A stretch of DNA of 64,000 bases from Halomonas litopenaei (lineage in GTDB: Bacteria > Pseudomonadota > Gammaproteobacteria > Pseudomonadales > Halomonadaceae), in NCBI RefSeq assembly GCF_003045775.1, contig NZ_PXNS01000004.1, positions 62,001 to 126,000 of the forward strand, given 5' to 3'. The notes under the pieces were generated by a model. That model made no database searches and was not told where the DNA came from. It worked only from the letters and a program-made list of their open reading frames with translations. This document shows, piece after piece, positions 18,231-31,670 of the stretch (position 1 is the first letter of the stretch; every line of letters begins with the position of its first letter). Position numbers and translations under genes: made by a program.

Positions 18231-19154
18231 ATGACGCGCAAACGCGCCCTGGGACGAGGACTGGATGCGCTGATCGGGGCCGGTGCCCGCCGCCGCGAGA
18301 GCCTCGATCTGCCCGAGGTGGATGCCGAGCTGACGACCGACGGCGACGAAGACGCCACGGTGGTGCCGCCTCCCGCGCCGGAGGAACGTCTGGAGCGCCT
18401 GCCGCTGGGCCAGCTCAGCCGTGGACGCTACCAGCCAAGGCGCGATATCCAGCCCGAGGCGCTGGAGGAGCTGGCCGACTCGATCCGCGCCCAGGGCGTG
18501 ATGCAGCCCATCGTGGTGCGTCCGATCGGTCCCGACCGCTATGAGATCATCGCCGGTGAACGCCGCTGGCGGGCCTCCCAGCTGGCCGAGCTGGACGTCA
18601 TCCCGGCGGTGATCCGCGAGGTGACCGACGAGGTGGCCCTGGCGCTGGCACTGATCGAGAACATCCAGCGCGAGAACCTCAACCCGGTGGAGGAAGCGCT
18701 GGCGCTCAAGCGTCTGCTCGACGAATTCGAACTGACCCAGCAGCAGGTCGCCGACGCCGTGGGCCGTTCGCGTACCCAGGTGACCAACCTGCTGCGCCTG
18801 CTGGCGCTGGACCCCGAGGTGCAGACGCTGCTCGAACGCGGTGACCTGGACATGGGCCATGCCCGCGCCCTGTTGACCCTGCCGGCGGCCAAGCAGCGCA
18901 AGGCGGCCCATGAGGTGGTCAACAAGGACCTGACCGTGCGCGCCACCGAGGCACTGGTCAAGCAACTGGCCAATGGCAAGCCAAAGGCCGCCAAGACTGC
19001 GCCGAATCAGGACGTGGCCCGGCTGGAGACCCGTCTGGCGGATCTGCTCGGCGCCCCGGTCAAGATCAGCCACGGCAAGGCCGGCAAGGGCAAGGTCACC
19101 ATCCAGTACTCGAGCCTCGACGAGCTCGACGGCATCCTGGGCCACATCCGCTGA
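18231..19154 (+). CDS. parB: ParB/Spo0J chromosome partitioning protein
   Basis: A 307-aa CTPase/DNA-binding protein. N-terminal LGRGLDALIG (ParA-interacting), ParB-N motif GRYQPRRDI, the CTP-binding GERRWRAS, ENIQRENLNPVEEA, and the HTH QQQVADAVGRSRTQVTNLLRL are clear. The C-terminal dimerisation domain ends VTIQYSSLDELDGIL. It loads at parS sites; no intact parS was recognised in this window. Followed by a terminator separating it from the atp operon. Confidence 0.97.
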   Translation: MTRKRALGRGLDALIGAGARRRESLDLPEVDAELTTDGDEDATVVPPPAPEERLERLPLGQLSRGRYQPRRDIQPEALEELADSIRAQGVMQPIVVRPIGPDRYEIIAGERRWRASQLAELDVIPAVIREVTDEVALALALIENIQRENLNPVEEALALKRLLDEFELTQQQVADAVGRSRTQVTNLLRLLALDPEVQTLLERGDLDMGHARALLTLPAAKQRKAAHEVVNKDLTVRATEALVKQLANGKPKAAKTAPNQDVARLETRLADLLGAPVKISHGKAGKGKVTIQYSSLDELDGILGHIR

Positions 19155-19210
19155 GTGGCGACGACCAGAGACGGCGACCGGGTTGCGCGTATCAGCGCAG
19201 TAAACCACTT

Positions 19211-19238
19211 AGGTCGCTAATCACTTTAGCGGCCTTTT
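19211..19238 (+). terminator. parAB terminator
   Basis: Stem AGGTCGCTAA / TTTAGCGGCCT (one G-T pair) with loop around TCAC, followed by TTTTCT. About 57 nt after the parB stop. Confidence 0.75.
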
Positions 19239-19293
19239 CTCCGCATTTGGTCGTAAGCCAGCGCGAAGTGACGACAAATCGTCACGTCTTTGG

Positions 19294-19322
19294 TTGAAGC
19301 CGTTAGGGGGCTTCCCTATAAT
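19294..19322 (+). promoter_or_regulatory. Predicted sigma70 promoter of the atp operon
   Basis: TTGAAG (19294-19299), a 17-nt spacer and a perfect TATAAT (19317-19322). It lies between the parB terminator and atpI, 84 nt before the presumed atpI start. Confidence 0.8.
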
Positions 19323-19405
19323 CGCGCCGGAGTCTGCCGGTGGTCTGTCGCCGGCGATCACGATGGATGACGAGTTCGCGCCAAGAGGCGCGTCGGGAGA
19401 GACAC

Positions 19406-20669
<1,264 letters not shown>

Positions 20670-20680
20670 CGGTTTCGCTT

Positions 20681-20997
<317 letters not shown>

Positions 20998-21063
20998 TGT
21001 CCGACCGCTCGTCCCGAGCCGTCGATCCGTTAACCCCAAACCCGTAACGCGAGAGGTGCTGGC

Positions 21064-21534
21064 GTGAACCTGAACCTTACCCTAGTCGGCCAGGCTATCG
21101 CCTTTGCGTTCTTCGTCTGGTTCTGCATGAAGTTTATATGGCCGCCGGTCATGCAAGCTCTGCAGGAACGCCAGAAGAAGATCGCCGATGGTCTGGATGC
21201 TGCCAGCCGTGCGGCGCGTGATCTCGAGGTGGCCGAGAAAGAGGCCGACGAGACCCTGCGCAAGAGCAAGCAAGAGGCGGCCGAGATCCTGGAACAGGCC
21301 CAGAAACAGGCCAACCAGAAGCTCGAGCAGGCACGCGAAGACGCCCGCCTTGAAGGCGAGCGCATGATTGCCAAGGCCAAGTCCGAGATCGAGCAGGAAG
21401 TGGCACGCGCGAAGGAAGACCTGCGCGCACAGGTGTCCCGTCTGGCGGTCCTGGGCGCTGAGCGAATCCTGGAGTCCTCCATCGATGAGAAGCAGCACGC
21501 TGCCATCGTCGACAAACTCGCCAAAGAGCTCTGA
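21064..21534 (+). CDS. atpF: ATP synthase F0 subunit b
   Basis: A 156-aa peripheral-stalk subunit: one N-terminal membrane helix (about 5-25; [23 protein letters not shown]) followed by a long charged coiled coil rich in Glu, Lys and Ala, and a C-terminal delta-binding part ([14 protein letters not shown]). Start is GTG at 21064 with GAGAGG upstream. Separated from atpH by 11 nt. Confidence 0.96.
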   Translation: MNLNLTLVGQAIAFAFFVWFCMKFIWPPVMQALQERQKKIADGLDAASRAARDLEVAEKEADETLRKSKQEAAEILEQAQKQANQKLEQAREDARLEGERMIAKAKSEIEQEVARAKEDLRAQVSRLAVLGAERILESSIDEKQHAAIVDKLAKEL

Positions 21535-21545
21535 GGAGGTGCCCC

Positions 21546-22085
21546 ATGGCGGAAACGTCAACTATCGCTCGCCCGTACGCCAAGGCTGCCTTTGAGCACG
21601 CCGTGGCCAAGGACGCGCTCGACGAATGGTCCGGCATGCTGGCCAGGGTCGCGCAGGTCGTCGGCGACGACGACATGCGCGCCCGGGTGCTCGGCAATCC
21701 CAAGCTGTCCAGCGCACAGAAGGCTGATGTTGTCGTCGACGTCTGTGGTGACGCCGTCAATGACGACCTCAAGAACTTCGTTCGCCTGGTCGGCCAGAAG
21801 GGTCGCCTGGCGGCGCTCGGCGCCATCGCCGAGCAGTTCGAGGTGCTCAAGGCCCAGCAGGAAAAGCGGGTAGAGGTGGAAATCGTTTCTGCCTTCCCGC
21901 TGGCCGAAGCCCAGGAACAATCGCTCGCGAGTGCACTGGCCAAGCGTCTGAACCGCGAAATCTCCATTACCACTCAGGTGGACAAGACGCTCCTGGGCGG
22001 CGTGATCCTGCGTGCCGGCGACACCGTCATCGACGGTTCGGTACGTGGTCGATTGAACCGCCTCCAGGAAGCCCTTTCCGCCTGA
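21546..22085 (+). CDS. atpH: ATP synthase F1 subunit delta
   Basis: A 179-aa OSCP/delta subunit linking the b-stalk to the top of F1. [14 protein letters not shown] at the N-terminus and the C-terminal signature [25 protein letters not shown] are diagnostic. GAGGAGGTGCCCC precedes the ATG, a strong ribosome site. 16 nt before atpA. Confidence 0.96.
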   Translation: MAETSTIARPYAKAAFEHAVAKDALDEWSGMLARVAQVVGDDDMRARVLGNPKLSSAQKADVVVDVCGDAVNDDLKNFVRLVGQKGRLAALGAIAEQFEVLKAQQEKRVEVEIVSAFPLAEAQEQSLASALAKRLNREISITTQVDKTLLGGVILRAGDTVIDGSVRGRLNRLQEALSA

Positions 22086-22101
22086 GTCTGAGGGACATGG
22101 C

Positions 22102-23646
<1,545 letters not shown>

Positions 23647-23723
23647 GCGTCCACTGGCCCGCCGCAAGGCGGGCCAGGTGGTCGAACAGGATTCTGAGGG
23701 TCACCGAACAAGGGTAGATCGCC

Positions 23724-24605
23724 ATGGCAGTCGGAAAAGAGATTCGCACGCAGATTGCGAGCATCAAGAACACGCAGAAGATCACCAATGCGATGCAGAT
23801 GGTGGCGGCGTCGAAGATGCGCAAGACCCAGGAACGGATGTCGGCGAGCAAGCCTTACGCCGAACAGATCCGTCACGTGGTGGGTCATCTCGCCCAGGCC
23901 AACCCGGAATACAAGCATCCGTGGATGGAAGAGCGTGAGGCCAAGCGCGTCGGTTACATCGTCGTCTCCAGCGATCGTGGTCTCTGTGGCGGCTTGAACG
24001 TCAACCTGTTCAAGGCGACGGTCAAGGACGCTCAGGCGTGGCACGAGAAGGGCGCCGAGCTCGACTTCTGTGCCCTCGGCAGCAAGGCCAGCAGCTTCTT
24101 CCGCAAGTATGGGGGAAGCCTGGTCGCCGCCAAGAGTGGCCTGGGGGAAACGCCGAGTCTTGATGATCTGATCGGCAGCGTGAAGGTGATGCTGGATGCC
24201 TACGATGAAGGCAAGCTGGATCGTCTTTACGTGGTGCACAACGAATTCGTCAATACCATGACCCAGAAGCCGGTCGTCCGTCAGCTGCTACCGCTGACCG
24301 AGGACACCGCAAAGGTCGAGGAAGACGACGAGAACAAGCGTCCCAGCAGCTGGGACTACCTGTATGAGCCGGATGCCAAGGCGCTGCTCGACAGCCTGCT
24401 CGTGCGCTACGTTGAAGCGCAGGTGTATCAGGCGGTGGTCGAGAACACAGCGTGCGAGCAGGCGGCACGCATGGTTGCCATGAAGAGCGCGACCGACAAC
24501 GCGGGCAATCTGATCGACGATCTGGAGCTGGTGTACAACAAGGCCCGTCAGGCGGCCATTACCCAGGAAATCTCCGAGATCGTTGGCGGTGCCGCCGCTG
24601 TTTAA
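23724..24605 (+). CDS. atpG: ATP synthase F1 subunit gamma
   Basis: A 293-aa central rotor shaft. N-terminal coiled coil [28 protein letters not shown], middle [14 protein letters not shown], and the C-terminal signature helix [32 protein letters not shown] (read in overlapping parts) are typical. An insertion-like acidic stretch [12 protein letters not shown] lies near residues 198-210. 41 nt before atpD. Confidence 0.97.
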   Translation: MAVGKEIRTQIASIKNTQKITNAMQMVAASKMRKTQERMSASKPYAEQIRHVVGHLAQANPEYKHPWMEEREAKRVGYIVVSSDRGLCGGLNVNLFKATVKDAQAWHEKGAELDFCALGSKASSFFRKYGGSLVAAKSGLGETPSLDDLIGSVKVMLDAYDEGKLDRLYVVHNEFVNTMTQKPVVRQLLPLTEDTAKVEEDDENKRPSSWDYLYEPDAKALLDSLLVRYVEAQVYQAVVENTACEQAARMVAMKSATDNAGNLIDDLELVYNKARQAAITQEISEIVGGAAAV

Positions 24606-24634
24606 GGCATGCAGGTTTCATTTGCAGGTATTAG

Positions 24635-26023
<1,389 letters not shown>

Positions 26024-26047
26024 TCCCTCTAACCGGGAGACGTCATC

Positions 26048-26473
26048 ATGACGAAAACCATCCAATGCGAGATCGTCAGTGCCGAAGCCTCGGTCTACTC
26101 CGGTAGTGCCGAGCAGGTGGTGGCGGCTGGCATCCTGGGGGATCTTGGCATCCTGGCCGGCCACACGCCGCTGCTGACCGAGCTGGCTCCGGGCCCTGTG
26201 CGGGTGCTCAACGAAGGCAGCGAGGAGCACTTCTACGTCTCCGGCGGCTTTATCGAAGTGCAGCCCGAGAAGGTGATCGTGCTGGCCGACACGGCGGTTC
26301 GCGCATCCGATCTGGATGAAGCGGCCGCCGAAGAGGCCCGCAAGCAGGCCATCAAGGCCATGGAGGACAAGTCGGCGGAGCTGGATTACACCCGCGCCGC
26401 GGCGGAACTCTCCGAGGCCCTGGCCCAGCTGCGTACCATCCAGCAGCTGCGCAGGAAGGCCGGCAAGGGCTAA
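26048..26473 (+). CDS. atpC: ATP synthase F1 subunit epsilon
   Basis: A 141-aa regulatory subunit with an N-terminal beta-sandwich (CEIVSAEASVYSG, GDLGILAGHTPLLTEL) and a C-terminal two-helix domain (DEAAAEEARKQAIKAME...). The second domain can insert into F1 to inhibit hydrolysis. Last gene of the operon, followed by a strong terminator. Confidence 0.97.
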   Translation: MTKTIQCEIVSAEASVYSGSAEQVVAAGILGDLGILAGHTPLLTELAPGPVRVLNEGSEEHFYVSGGFIEVQPEKVIVLADTAVRASDLDEAAAEEARKQAIKAMEDKSAELDYTRAAAELSEALAQLRTIQQLRRKAGKG

Positions 26474-26494
26474 GTTCCCTGGCGCCGATGCCCC

Positions 26495-26530
26495 ACGCCC
26501 CCCGAATGGCTGACATTCGGGGGGCGTTTT
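26495..26530 (+). terminator. Rho-independent terminator of the atp operon
   Basis: A perfect 14-bp stem ACGCCCCCCGAATG / CATTCGGGGGGCGT with loop GCTGA, followed by TTTTCGTT, 22 nt after the atpC stop. Confidence 0.9.
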
Positions 26531-26638
26531 CGTTGGTGATGGCGGCAGCGAACCGCGACTGACGCTTCTTCGATGCTTGCCTTGTGTCTAATGTTCATCC
26601 AGACATGGCATCATGTCGCCTTTTCGAGCAGCCCCGAT

Positions 26639-26706
26639 AGGTCGTCTCTTGGGGACACTGCGCCTCAGCGATTTGCGGCAAGGACGCCGGCCATGAGGAG
26701 ACGTCC
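26639..26706 (+). promoter_or_regulatory. mgtE 5' leader able to sequester its ribosome binding site
   Basis: GG-T-CGTCTCTT (26640-26650) can pair with AGGAGACG-T-CC (26696-26706), ten pairs with one T-T mismatch and one wobble. The second strand contains the mgtE Shine-Dalgarno AGGAG. A competing hairpin GGACG (26682-26686) / CGTCC (26702-26706) overlaps it. Such alternatives are what an ion-sensing leader needs, but the sequence does not match the M-box class as I know it. Control by Mg2+ is speculation. Confidence 0.4.
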
Positions 26707-28080
26707 ATGAATCTGACCCCCAGCCTGGATGCGCACAAGCAGGTGCTGCTGCGTGCCCTCGATCCCCGCGACAGCAAGACGCTGGAAGCCCGCCTGCCCG
26801 AGATTCGCTCGGCGGATCTGGCCGAGATCCTCGAGCGACTGATCGAGGATGAGGACCGCCTGGACAGCGCCGTGGCGCTGTTGGCCTGCCTGCCGGTGGG
26901 GCGCCAGGCCAGCGTGTTCGGTCATCTGCCATTCGAGGCCCAGGATGCCATGGCGTCTCGCATCGAGGACGCCTGGCTGTCGCGAATCCTCGACAAGATG
27001 GGCTCGGATGAACGTGCCGACCTGTTCAAGGTGCTGGGAGATGATCGCAAGGAGGCGCTGTTACGGCGCATGGCGCGGCGCGAGCGCGAGGCGCTCAAGC
27101 GCCTGGCGAGCTACGAAGAGGGCACCGCCGGCGCCCTGATGACCGCCGACTATGTGGCGATCCCGATGGGGCTCACCGTGTCCCGGGCGATGATGCGGGT
27201 GCGCCAGACCGCTCCCGACGCCGAGACCGTCTACCAGCTGTACGTGGTGGACGAGCACGGCCGCCTGGCCGGCACCATGTCACTGAGACAGCTGATGGTG
27301 GCACGGCCCCAGGCGATCATCGACGAGCTGATGATCCACGACGTCATCAGCATCGGTGTGGACGCCGAGCAGGAAGAGGTCGCCCGGGTGGTGGCACGCT
27401 ACGACCTGCTGGCGTTGCCGGTGACGGACACCGACGAGCGACTGGTCGGCATCGTCACCCACGACGACGCCATGGACGTGGTCGAGTCCGAGGCCACCGA
27501 GGACATCCACAAGGGCATGTCGATCGGTCAGCTGGAAGGTGGCGTGTCCCGGGTGCCGCTGTGGAGCCTGTATCGCAAGCGAGTGATCTGGCTGGTATTG
27601 CTGGTGTTCGGCAACCTCTTCTCGGGAGCCGGCATCGCCCACTTCGAGGACACCATCGCCGCCCAGGTGACCCTGGTGTTCTTTCTGCCGCTGTTGATCG
27701 GCAGCGGTGGCAATGCCGGCGCCCAGGCCGCCACCCTGATGGTGCGAGGCATGGCCACCGGTGACGTCGGCATCAAGGACTGGAGCAAGCTGCTCGGCCG
27801 AGAACTGCTGGTGGCAGGCTCGCTGGGACTGACCATGGCCCTGGCGGTGGCCCCCATCGGGGTCATTAGAGGTGGTGAGGCGGTGGCCTTGGTGGTGGCC
27901 ATCAGCATGATCTGCATCGTCTTGTTCGGCAGCCTGCTCGGCATGTGCCTGCCGTTCGTGCTCGATCGGCTGGGCTGGGATCCGGCCACCGCCTCGGCAC
28001 CGCTGGTCACCACCCTGATCGACGCCTCCGGGGTGGTCATCTACTTTTCCATCGCCACGCTGGTACTGATGGGAACTTGA
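26707..28080 (+). CDS. mgtE: MgtE-type magnesium transporter
   Basis: A 457-aa MgtE. The N-terminal superhelical domain (about 1-130; DLAEILERL, FEAQDAMAS) is followed by a CBS pair (about 130-255; GALMTADYVAIP, VYQLYVVDEHGRLAGTMSLRQLM, LALPVTDTDERLVGIVTHDDAMDVV) and five membrane helices. The channel motif PLLIGSGGNAGAQAATLMVRGMA and the last helix TTLIDASGVVIYFSIA line the Mg2+ pore in the family; the CBS region closes the pore when cytosolic Mg2+ is high. The ATG has GAGGAG 8 nt upstream. Monocistronic by the hairpin that follows. Confidence 0.95.
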   Translation: MNLTPSLDAHKQVLLRALDPRDSKTLEARLPEIRSADLAEILERLIEDEDRLDSAVALLACLPVGRQASVFGHLPFEAQDAMASRIEDAWLSRILDKMGSDERADLFKVLGDDRKEALLRRMARREREALKRLASYEEGTAGALMTADYVAIPMGLTVSRAMMRVRQTAPDAETVYQLYVVDEHGRLAGTMSLRQLMVARPQAIIDELMIHDVISIGVDAEQEEVARVVARYDLLALPVTDTDERLVGIVTHDDAMDVVESEATEDIHKGMSIGQLEGGVSRVPLWSLYRKRVIWLVLLVFGNLFSGAGIAHFEDTIAAQVTLVFFLPLLIGSGGNAGAQAATLMVRGMATGDVGIKDWSKLLGRELLVAGSLGLTMALAVAPIGVIRGGEAVALVVAISMICIVLFGSLLGMCLPFVLDRLGWDPATASAPLVTTLIDASGVVIYFSIATLVLMGT

Positions 28081-28123
28081 TCGACCGCAGCGGGGGCGGC
28101 CAGGGGCCCCCTGACAGCGGACA

Positions 28124-28160
28124 AGAACGCCCGTGGAGTGTATGCTCTTGCGGGCGTTTT
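28124..28160 (+). terminator. mgtE terminator
   Basis: AAGAACGCCCG and CGGGCGTTTT pair over 8-9 bp around a 17-nt loop, ending in TTTT. About 45 nt after mgtE and 30 nt before uppP. Confidence 0.65.
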
Positions 28161-28190
28161 GCCTGTTACCCCTCGCTTACGGGTCACTCC

Positions 28191-28988
28191 ATGGATTGGC
28201 TACAGATTGTCGTTCTCTCCCTGATTCAGGGAATCACCGAATTTCTTCCGGTATCGAGCTCCGCCCACCTGATACTGGTCCCCGTGTTCAGCGACTGGCC
28301 GGACCAGGGACTGGCCTTCGACGTGGCGCTGCACCTGGGTAGCCTTGGCGCGGTGGTCATCTATTTCCGCGACGAGATCCTGCGCATGCTGTCGAGCTGG
28401 TGTGCCAGCGTCGCCGGTCGCGGCACCGATCAGGACGCTCGGCTGGCCTGGTGGGTGATCCTCGCCACCGTTCCGGTGGGGCTGGCCGGACTGCTGTTCA
28501 AGGACGTCATCGAGCAGTATGCCCGCTCGCCCATGGTGCTGGCGTTCGGTCTGATCTTCTTCGGCCTGATGCTGGGGCTTGCCGACTGGCGCTTCAGGGG
28601 CTCGCGCAGCGAGTATCAGCTGCGCTGGAGCGATGCCCTGTGGATCGGCATCGGCCAGGCGCTGGCGCTGATTCCCGGCACTTCGCGCTCCGGCATCACC
28701 ATCACCGTGGCGCTGATGCTGGGCATGGGGCGAGAAGCCGCGGCCCGCTTCTCGTTTCTGCTGTCGATTCCGGTGATCGTGCTGGCGGGGGGACTCGAGG
28801 CCTGCGAGCTGATTCAGACGGGTGTCGATGTGCACTGGGGTGACATGGCGCTCGGCACGCTGCTGTCCGGCGTCAGCGCCTACCTGTGCATCCATTTCTT
28901 CCTGTCGTTCATCAAGCGCATCGGTATGCAGCCCTTCGTCGTCTATCGCCTGCTGCTTGGTATCGCCCTGATCTGGCTGTTTGGCTGA
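28191..28988 (+). CDS. uppP: UppP (BacA), undecaprenyl-diphosphate phosphatase
   Basis: A 265-aa polytopic membrane enzyme that recycles undecaprenyl-PP to undecaprenyl-P for cell-wall synthesis; extra copies give bacitracin resistance in E. coli. Both active-site motifs are present: the glutamate-rich QGITEFLPVSSSAHLIL at the N-terminus and the PGTSRSGITI motif near residue 165. The ATG at 28191 gives MDWLQIVVLSLIQG, the usual start; longer frames run back through the mgtE terminator. Confidence 0.96.
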   Translation: MDWLQIVVLSLIQGITEFLPVSSSAHLILVPVFSDWPDQGLAFDVALHLGSLGAVVIYFRDEILRMLSSWCASVAGRGTDQDARLAWWVILATVPVGLAGLLFKDVIEQYARSPMVLAFGLIFFGLMLGLADWRFRGSRSEYQLRWSDALWIGIGQALALIPGTSRSGITITVALMLGMGREAAARFSFLLSIPVIVLAGGLEACELIQTGVDVHWGDMALGTLLSGVSAYLCIHFFLSFIKRIGMQPFVVYRLLLGIALIWLFG

Positions 28989-29008
28989 TATATCTGAAGA
29001 GACCCCTC

Positions 29009-30118
29009 ATGACTGGATTCAAGACCGCTCGGCGTGGATGGCTGACAACCTGGCTGGCGCCCCTCCTGATGGCACTGCTGGTGTCCGGTTGCAGCGAAGA
29101 GACCACTACCCGTTCGCCGATCACCCTGGAAGGCGACATCTTCGGCACCTTCTACCAGATCACCCTGGCCGACCCGCTGACACGCGAGCAGGTAGAGGAG
29201 ATCGAGCAGGGCGTACTCGACGAGATGCACGCGGTCGACGCCTCCATGTCGACCTGGCGCGAGGATTCGGAGCTGTCCGCCTTCAATCAGTCACCGCTGG
29301 GGCAATGGCAGCCGATCTCCGACGAATTCATGGAGGTGCTGGCCATCAGCCAGTCGGTCAACCAGCAAAGTCACGGCGCCTTCGACGTCACCGTCGGTAG
29401 CCTGGTCAATCTGTGGAGCTTTGGCCCCGAGGCCCGGCCCCGGGAAATCCCCGAGGAAAACGTACTCGAGAAGCGCTTGTCTCAGGTCGGCATGGACGCG
29501 CTCGAGATCGACACCGCCGAGGCCCAGGCCCGTCGCCTGCGTGACGTCTACATCGATCTGTCCGGGGTGGCCAAGGGGTTCGCCACCGACGAGGTGGCGG
29601 CCTATCTGGATCGTCAGGGTATCGCCAACTACCTGGTCAATCTTGGTGGAGAGGTCAAGGTCAAGGGACGGCGTGACGGCGGCAAGGGGCTGTGGCGCAT
29701 CGGTATCGAGGTGCCCGAGAACGGCGCGCCCAAGGCTCAGCACGTGGTCGGCCTCGATGATGTCTCGGTGGCGACTTCCGGTGACTACCGTCACTACTTC
29801 GAGGCCGATGGCAAGCGCTACTCCCATACCATCGACCCCCGCACAGGGCGCCCCATCACCCATCGGCTGGCCTCGGTGACGGTGGTGCATCCGTCCAATG
29901 CCTGGGCCGACGCCTGGGCCACCGCGCTGAGCGTGATGGGCGAAGAGGAAGGCATGCAGGCCGCCATCGACCAGGAGTTGCCGGTGGTGATGCTGGTGCG
30001 TCAGGGTGAGGGCTGGGAAAGTCGGGTCAGCCCCGCCTTTGTGACGCGCTTTGGGCAGGAGATGGTCGATACCCTGGGGCTGACGGTGGTGACGGATGTC
30101 GACACCCCGCTAGAATAG
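29009..30118 (+). CDS. apbE: ApbE, FAD:protein FMN transferase lipoprotein
   Basis: A 369-aa exported flavin transferase that attaches FMN to threonine in proteins such as NqrB and NqrC. The signal peptide ends in a lipobox LVSGC, so it should be a periplasm-facing lipoprotein. Family motifs: FGTFYQITL, DLSGVAKGFATDEVA, LVNLGGEVKVKG, SVATSGDYRHYFE and the Mg2+-binding HTIDPRTGRPI. The ATG at 29009 is 20 nt after uppP. No nqr genes are adjacent, so its clients lie elsewhere. Confidence 0.95.
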   Translation: MTGFKTARRGWLTTWLAPLLMALLVSGCSEETTTRSPITLEGDIFGTFYQITLADPLTREQVEEIEQGVLDEMHAVDASMSTWREDSELSAFNQSPLGQWQPISDEFMEVLAISQSVNQQSHGAFDVTVGSLVNLWSFGPEARPREIPEENVLEKRLSQVGMDALEIDTAEAQARRLRDVYIDLSGVAKGFATDEVAAYLDRQGIANYLVNLGGEVKVKGRRDGGKGLWRIGIEVPENGAPKAQHVVGLDDVSVATSGDYRHYFEADGKRYSHTIDPRTGRPITHRLASVTVVHPSNAWADAWATALSVMGEEEGMQAAIDQELPVVMLVRQGEGWESRVSPAFVTRFGQEMVDTLGLTVVTDVDTPLE

Positions 30119-30215
30119 AAGCGCTGGCCTCTCACGACGGATCACTGAAACCGTTGGTCGGTTCGCTACTGTTGCGATATTTGCTTCGATCTTTTGTTTT
30201 AGACAAGGAGTCACG

Positions 30216-31580
30216 ATGAGCCTCGATGTGGTGATTCTCGCCGCCGGACAGGGCACCCGCATGCGCTCGAGTCTGCCCAAGGTGCTGCATACCCTGGCGG
30301 GCAAGCCGATGGTCCGTCATGTGGTCGATACCGCCCGGGGTCTCGATGCGGATCGCACCCACGTGGTCATCGGGCACGGTGGCGAGCGGGTTCGCGATGC
30401 CCTGGCCGACAGCGAGGTTCGCTTTGCCCATCAGGCCGAGCAGAAGGGTACCGGTCACGCCGTCGCCCAGGCGCTGGGCCAGCTCGGCGATGGCAAGGTG
30501 CTGGTGCTCTACGGTGACGTGCCGCTGATCCGTCGGCAAACCCTGGCGGCCTTGCTGGAGCAGGTAGACGAGCGCCACATGGGACTTCTGACCGTGACCC
30601 TGGACGACCCGGCGGGATACGGCCGCATCGTGCGTGACGATCAAGGCAAGGTGGTGGCCATCGTCGAGCAGAAGGATGCCTCTGAAAGCGAGCTTGCGAT
30701 CACCGAGTGCAACACCGGCATCATGGCCATGACCAGCGCCCAGCTGAAGCGCTGGTTGCCTGAGCTGTCGTCGGACAACGCCCAGGGCGAGTACTACCTG
30801 ACCGATGTGATCGCCATGGCCGCCGCCGAGGGCATTGAGGTGGCCACTGCCCAGCCGGCACGGCCGATGGAGGTCGAAGGCGTCAACAATCGCGCCCAGA
30901 TGGCGCGTCTCGAGCGAGCATACCAGCGCGACATCGCCGAGGCGCTGATGGAAAAGGGCGTGGCCCTGGCCGACCCAGACCGTCTCGACGTGCGTGGCAA
31001 GCTGACTTGCGGGCACGACGTCTTCATCGACGTGGGTTGTGTGTTCGAAGGCGAGGTGGAGCTCGGCGAAGGTGTGCGCATCGGCCCCTACTCGGTGGTA
31101 CGCAACAGCCATGTTGGCGCCGAAAGCGTCATCGAGGCCCACAGCATCGTCGACGGTGCAGTATTGGCCGGGCTGAACCAGATCGGTCCCTTCGCCCGGC
31201 TGCGTCCTGGCTCGCGTCTGGCGGTCAAGGCGAAGGTCGGTAACTTTGTCGAAACCAAGAACGCCGAAGTGGGCGAGGGCAGCAAGATCAACCACCTGAG
31301 CTACGTGGGTGACGCCCGCCTGGGACGTGAGGTCAATATCGGCGCCGGCACTATCACCTGCAACTATGACGGCGCCAACAAGCACCGTACCGAGATCGGT
31401 GACGCCGCCTTCATCGGCTCCAATTCGGCGCTGGTAGCCCCGGTCAGTGTCGGCGAGGGCGCCACCGTCGGTGCCGGCTCCACCATCAGCCGCGACGTCG
31501 CCGATCATAGCCTGGCGGTGACAAGGTCTCGTCAGATCGCCAAGGCCAACTGGCCGAGGCCGACCAAGGACGAGGATTGA
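30216..31580 (+). CDS. glmU: GlmU, bifunctional GlcN-1-P acetyltransferase / GlcNAc-1-P uridyltransferase
   Basis: A 454-aa enzyme making UDP-GlcNAc. The N-terminal pyrophosphorylase (about 1-228) carries VILAAGQGTRMRS, QKGTGHAV and YGDVPL; the C-terminal left-handed beta-helix acetyltransferase has hexapeptide repeats, VKAKVGNFVETKNAEVG, and GAGTITCNYDGANKHRT. ACAAGGAG precedes the ATG. It lies directly before glmS, so two consecutive parts of the hexosamine route are adjacent. Confidence 0.98.
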   Translation: MSLDVVILAAGQGTRMRSSLPKVLHTLAGKPMVRHVVDTARGLDADRTHVVIGHGGERVRDALADSEVRFAHQAEQKGTGHAVAQALGQLGDGKVLVLYGDVPLIRRQTLAALLEQVDERHMGLLTVTLDDPAGYGRIVRDDQGKVVAIVEQKDASESELAITECNTGIMAMTSAQLKRWLPELSSDNAQGEYYLTDVIAMAAAEGIEVATAQPARPMEVEGVNNRAQMARLERAYQRDIAEALMEKGVALADPDRLDVRGKLTCGHDVFIDVGCVFEGEVELGEGVRIGPYSVVRNSHVGAESVIEAHSIVDGAVLAGLNQIGPFARLRPGSRLAVKAKVGNFVETKNAEVGEGSKINHLSYVGDARLGREVNIGAGTITCNYDGANKHRTEIGDAAFIGSNSALVAPVSVGEGATVGAGSTISRDVADHSLAVTRSRQIAKANWPRPTKDED

Positions 31581-31670
31581 CGGACGCTTCCGCCCGTTTC
31601 TGCCGTTGCGGCCCCCTCTCGATTGCTGGTCAGCGGTAGCCAATAACGAATCTCTCAAGGAGTGACCCCT

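Noticed and set aside
17316..19208. A 630-codon open frame on the minus strand opposite parA and parB
   Set aside because: It is antisense to two certain genes, is rich in His, Gln and Leu as high-GC shadow frames are, and has no ribosome site or known motif.
19340..19405. A longer AtpI with a basic N-terminal extension
   Set aside because: The extra residues overlap the promoter region, lack a ribosome site and are not typical of AtpI; the TTG at 19406 has GGGAGA upstream.
31581..31670. glmS ribozyme upstream of glmS
   Set aside because: The 90-nt gap after glmU is too short for the ribozyme core, and no matching sequence is visible; the class is mainly found in Gram-positive bacteria.
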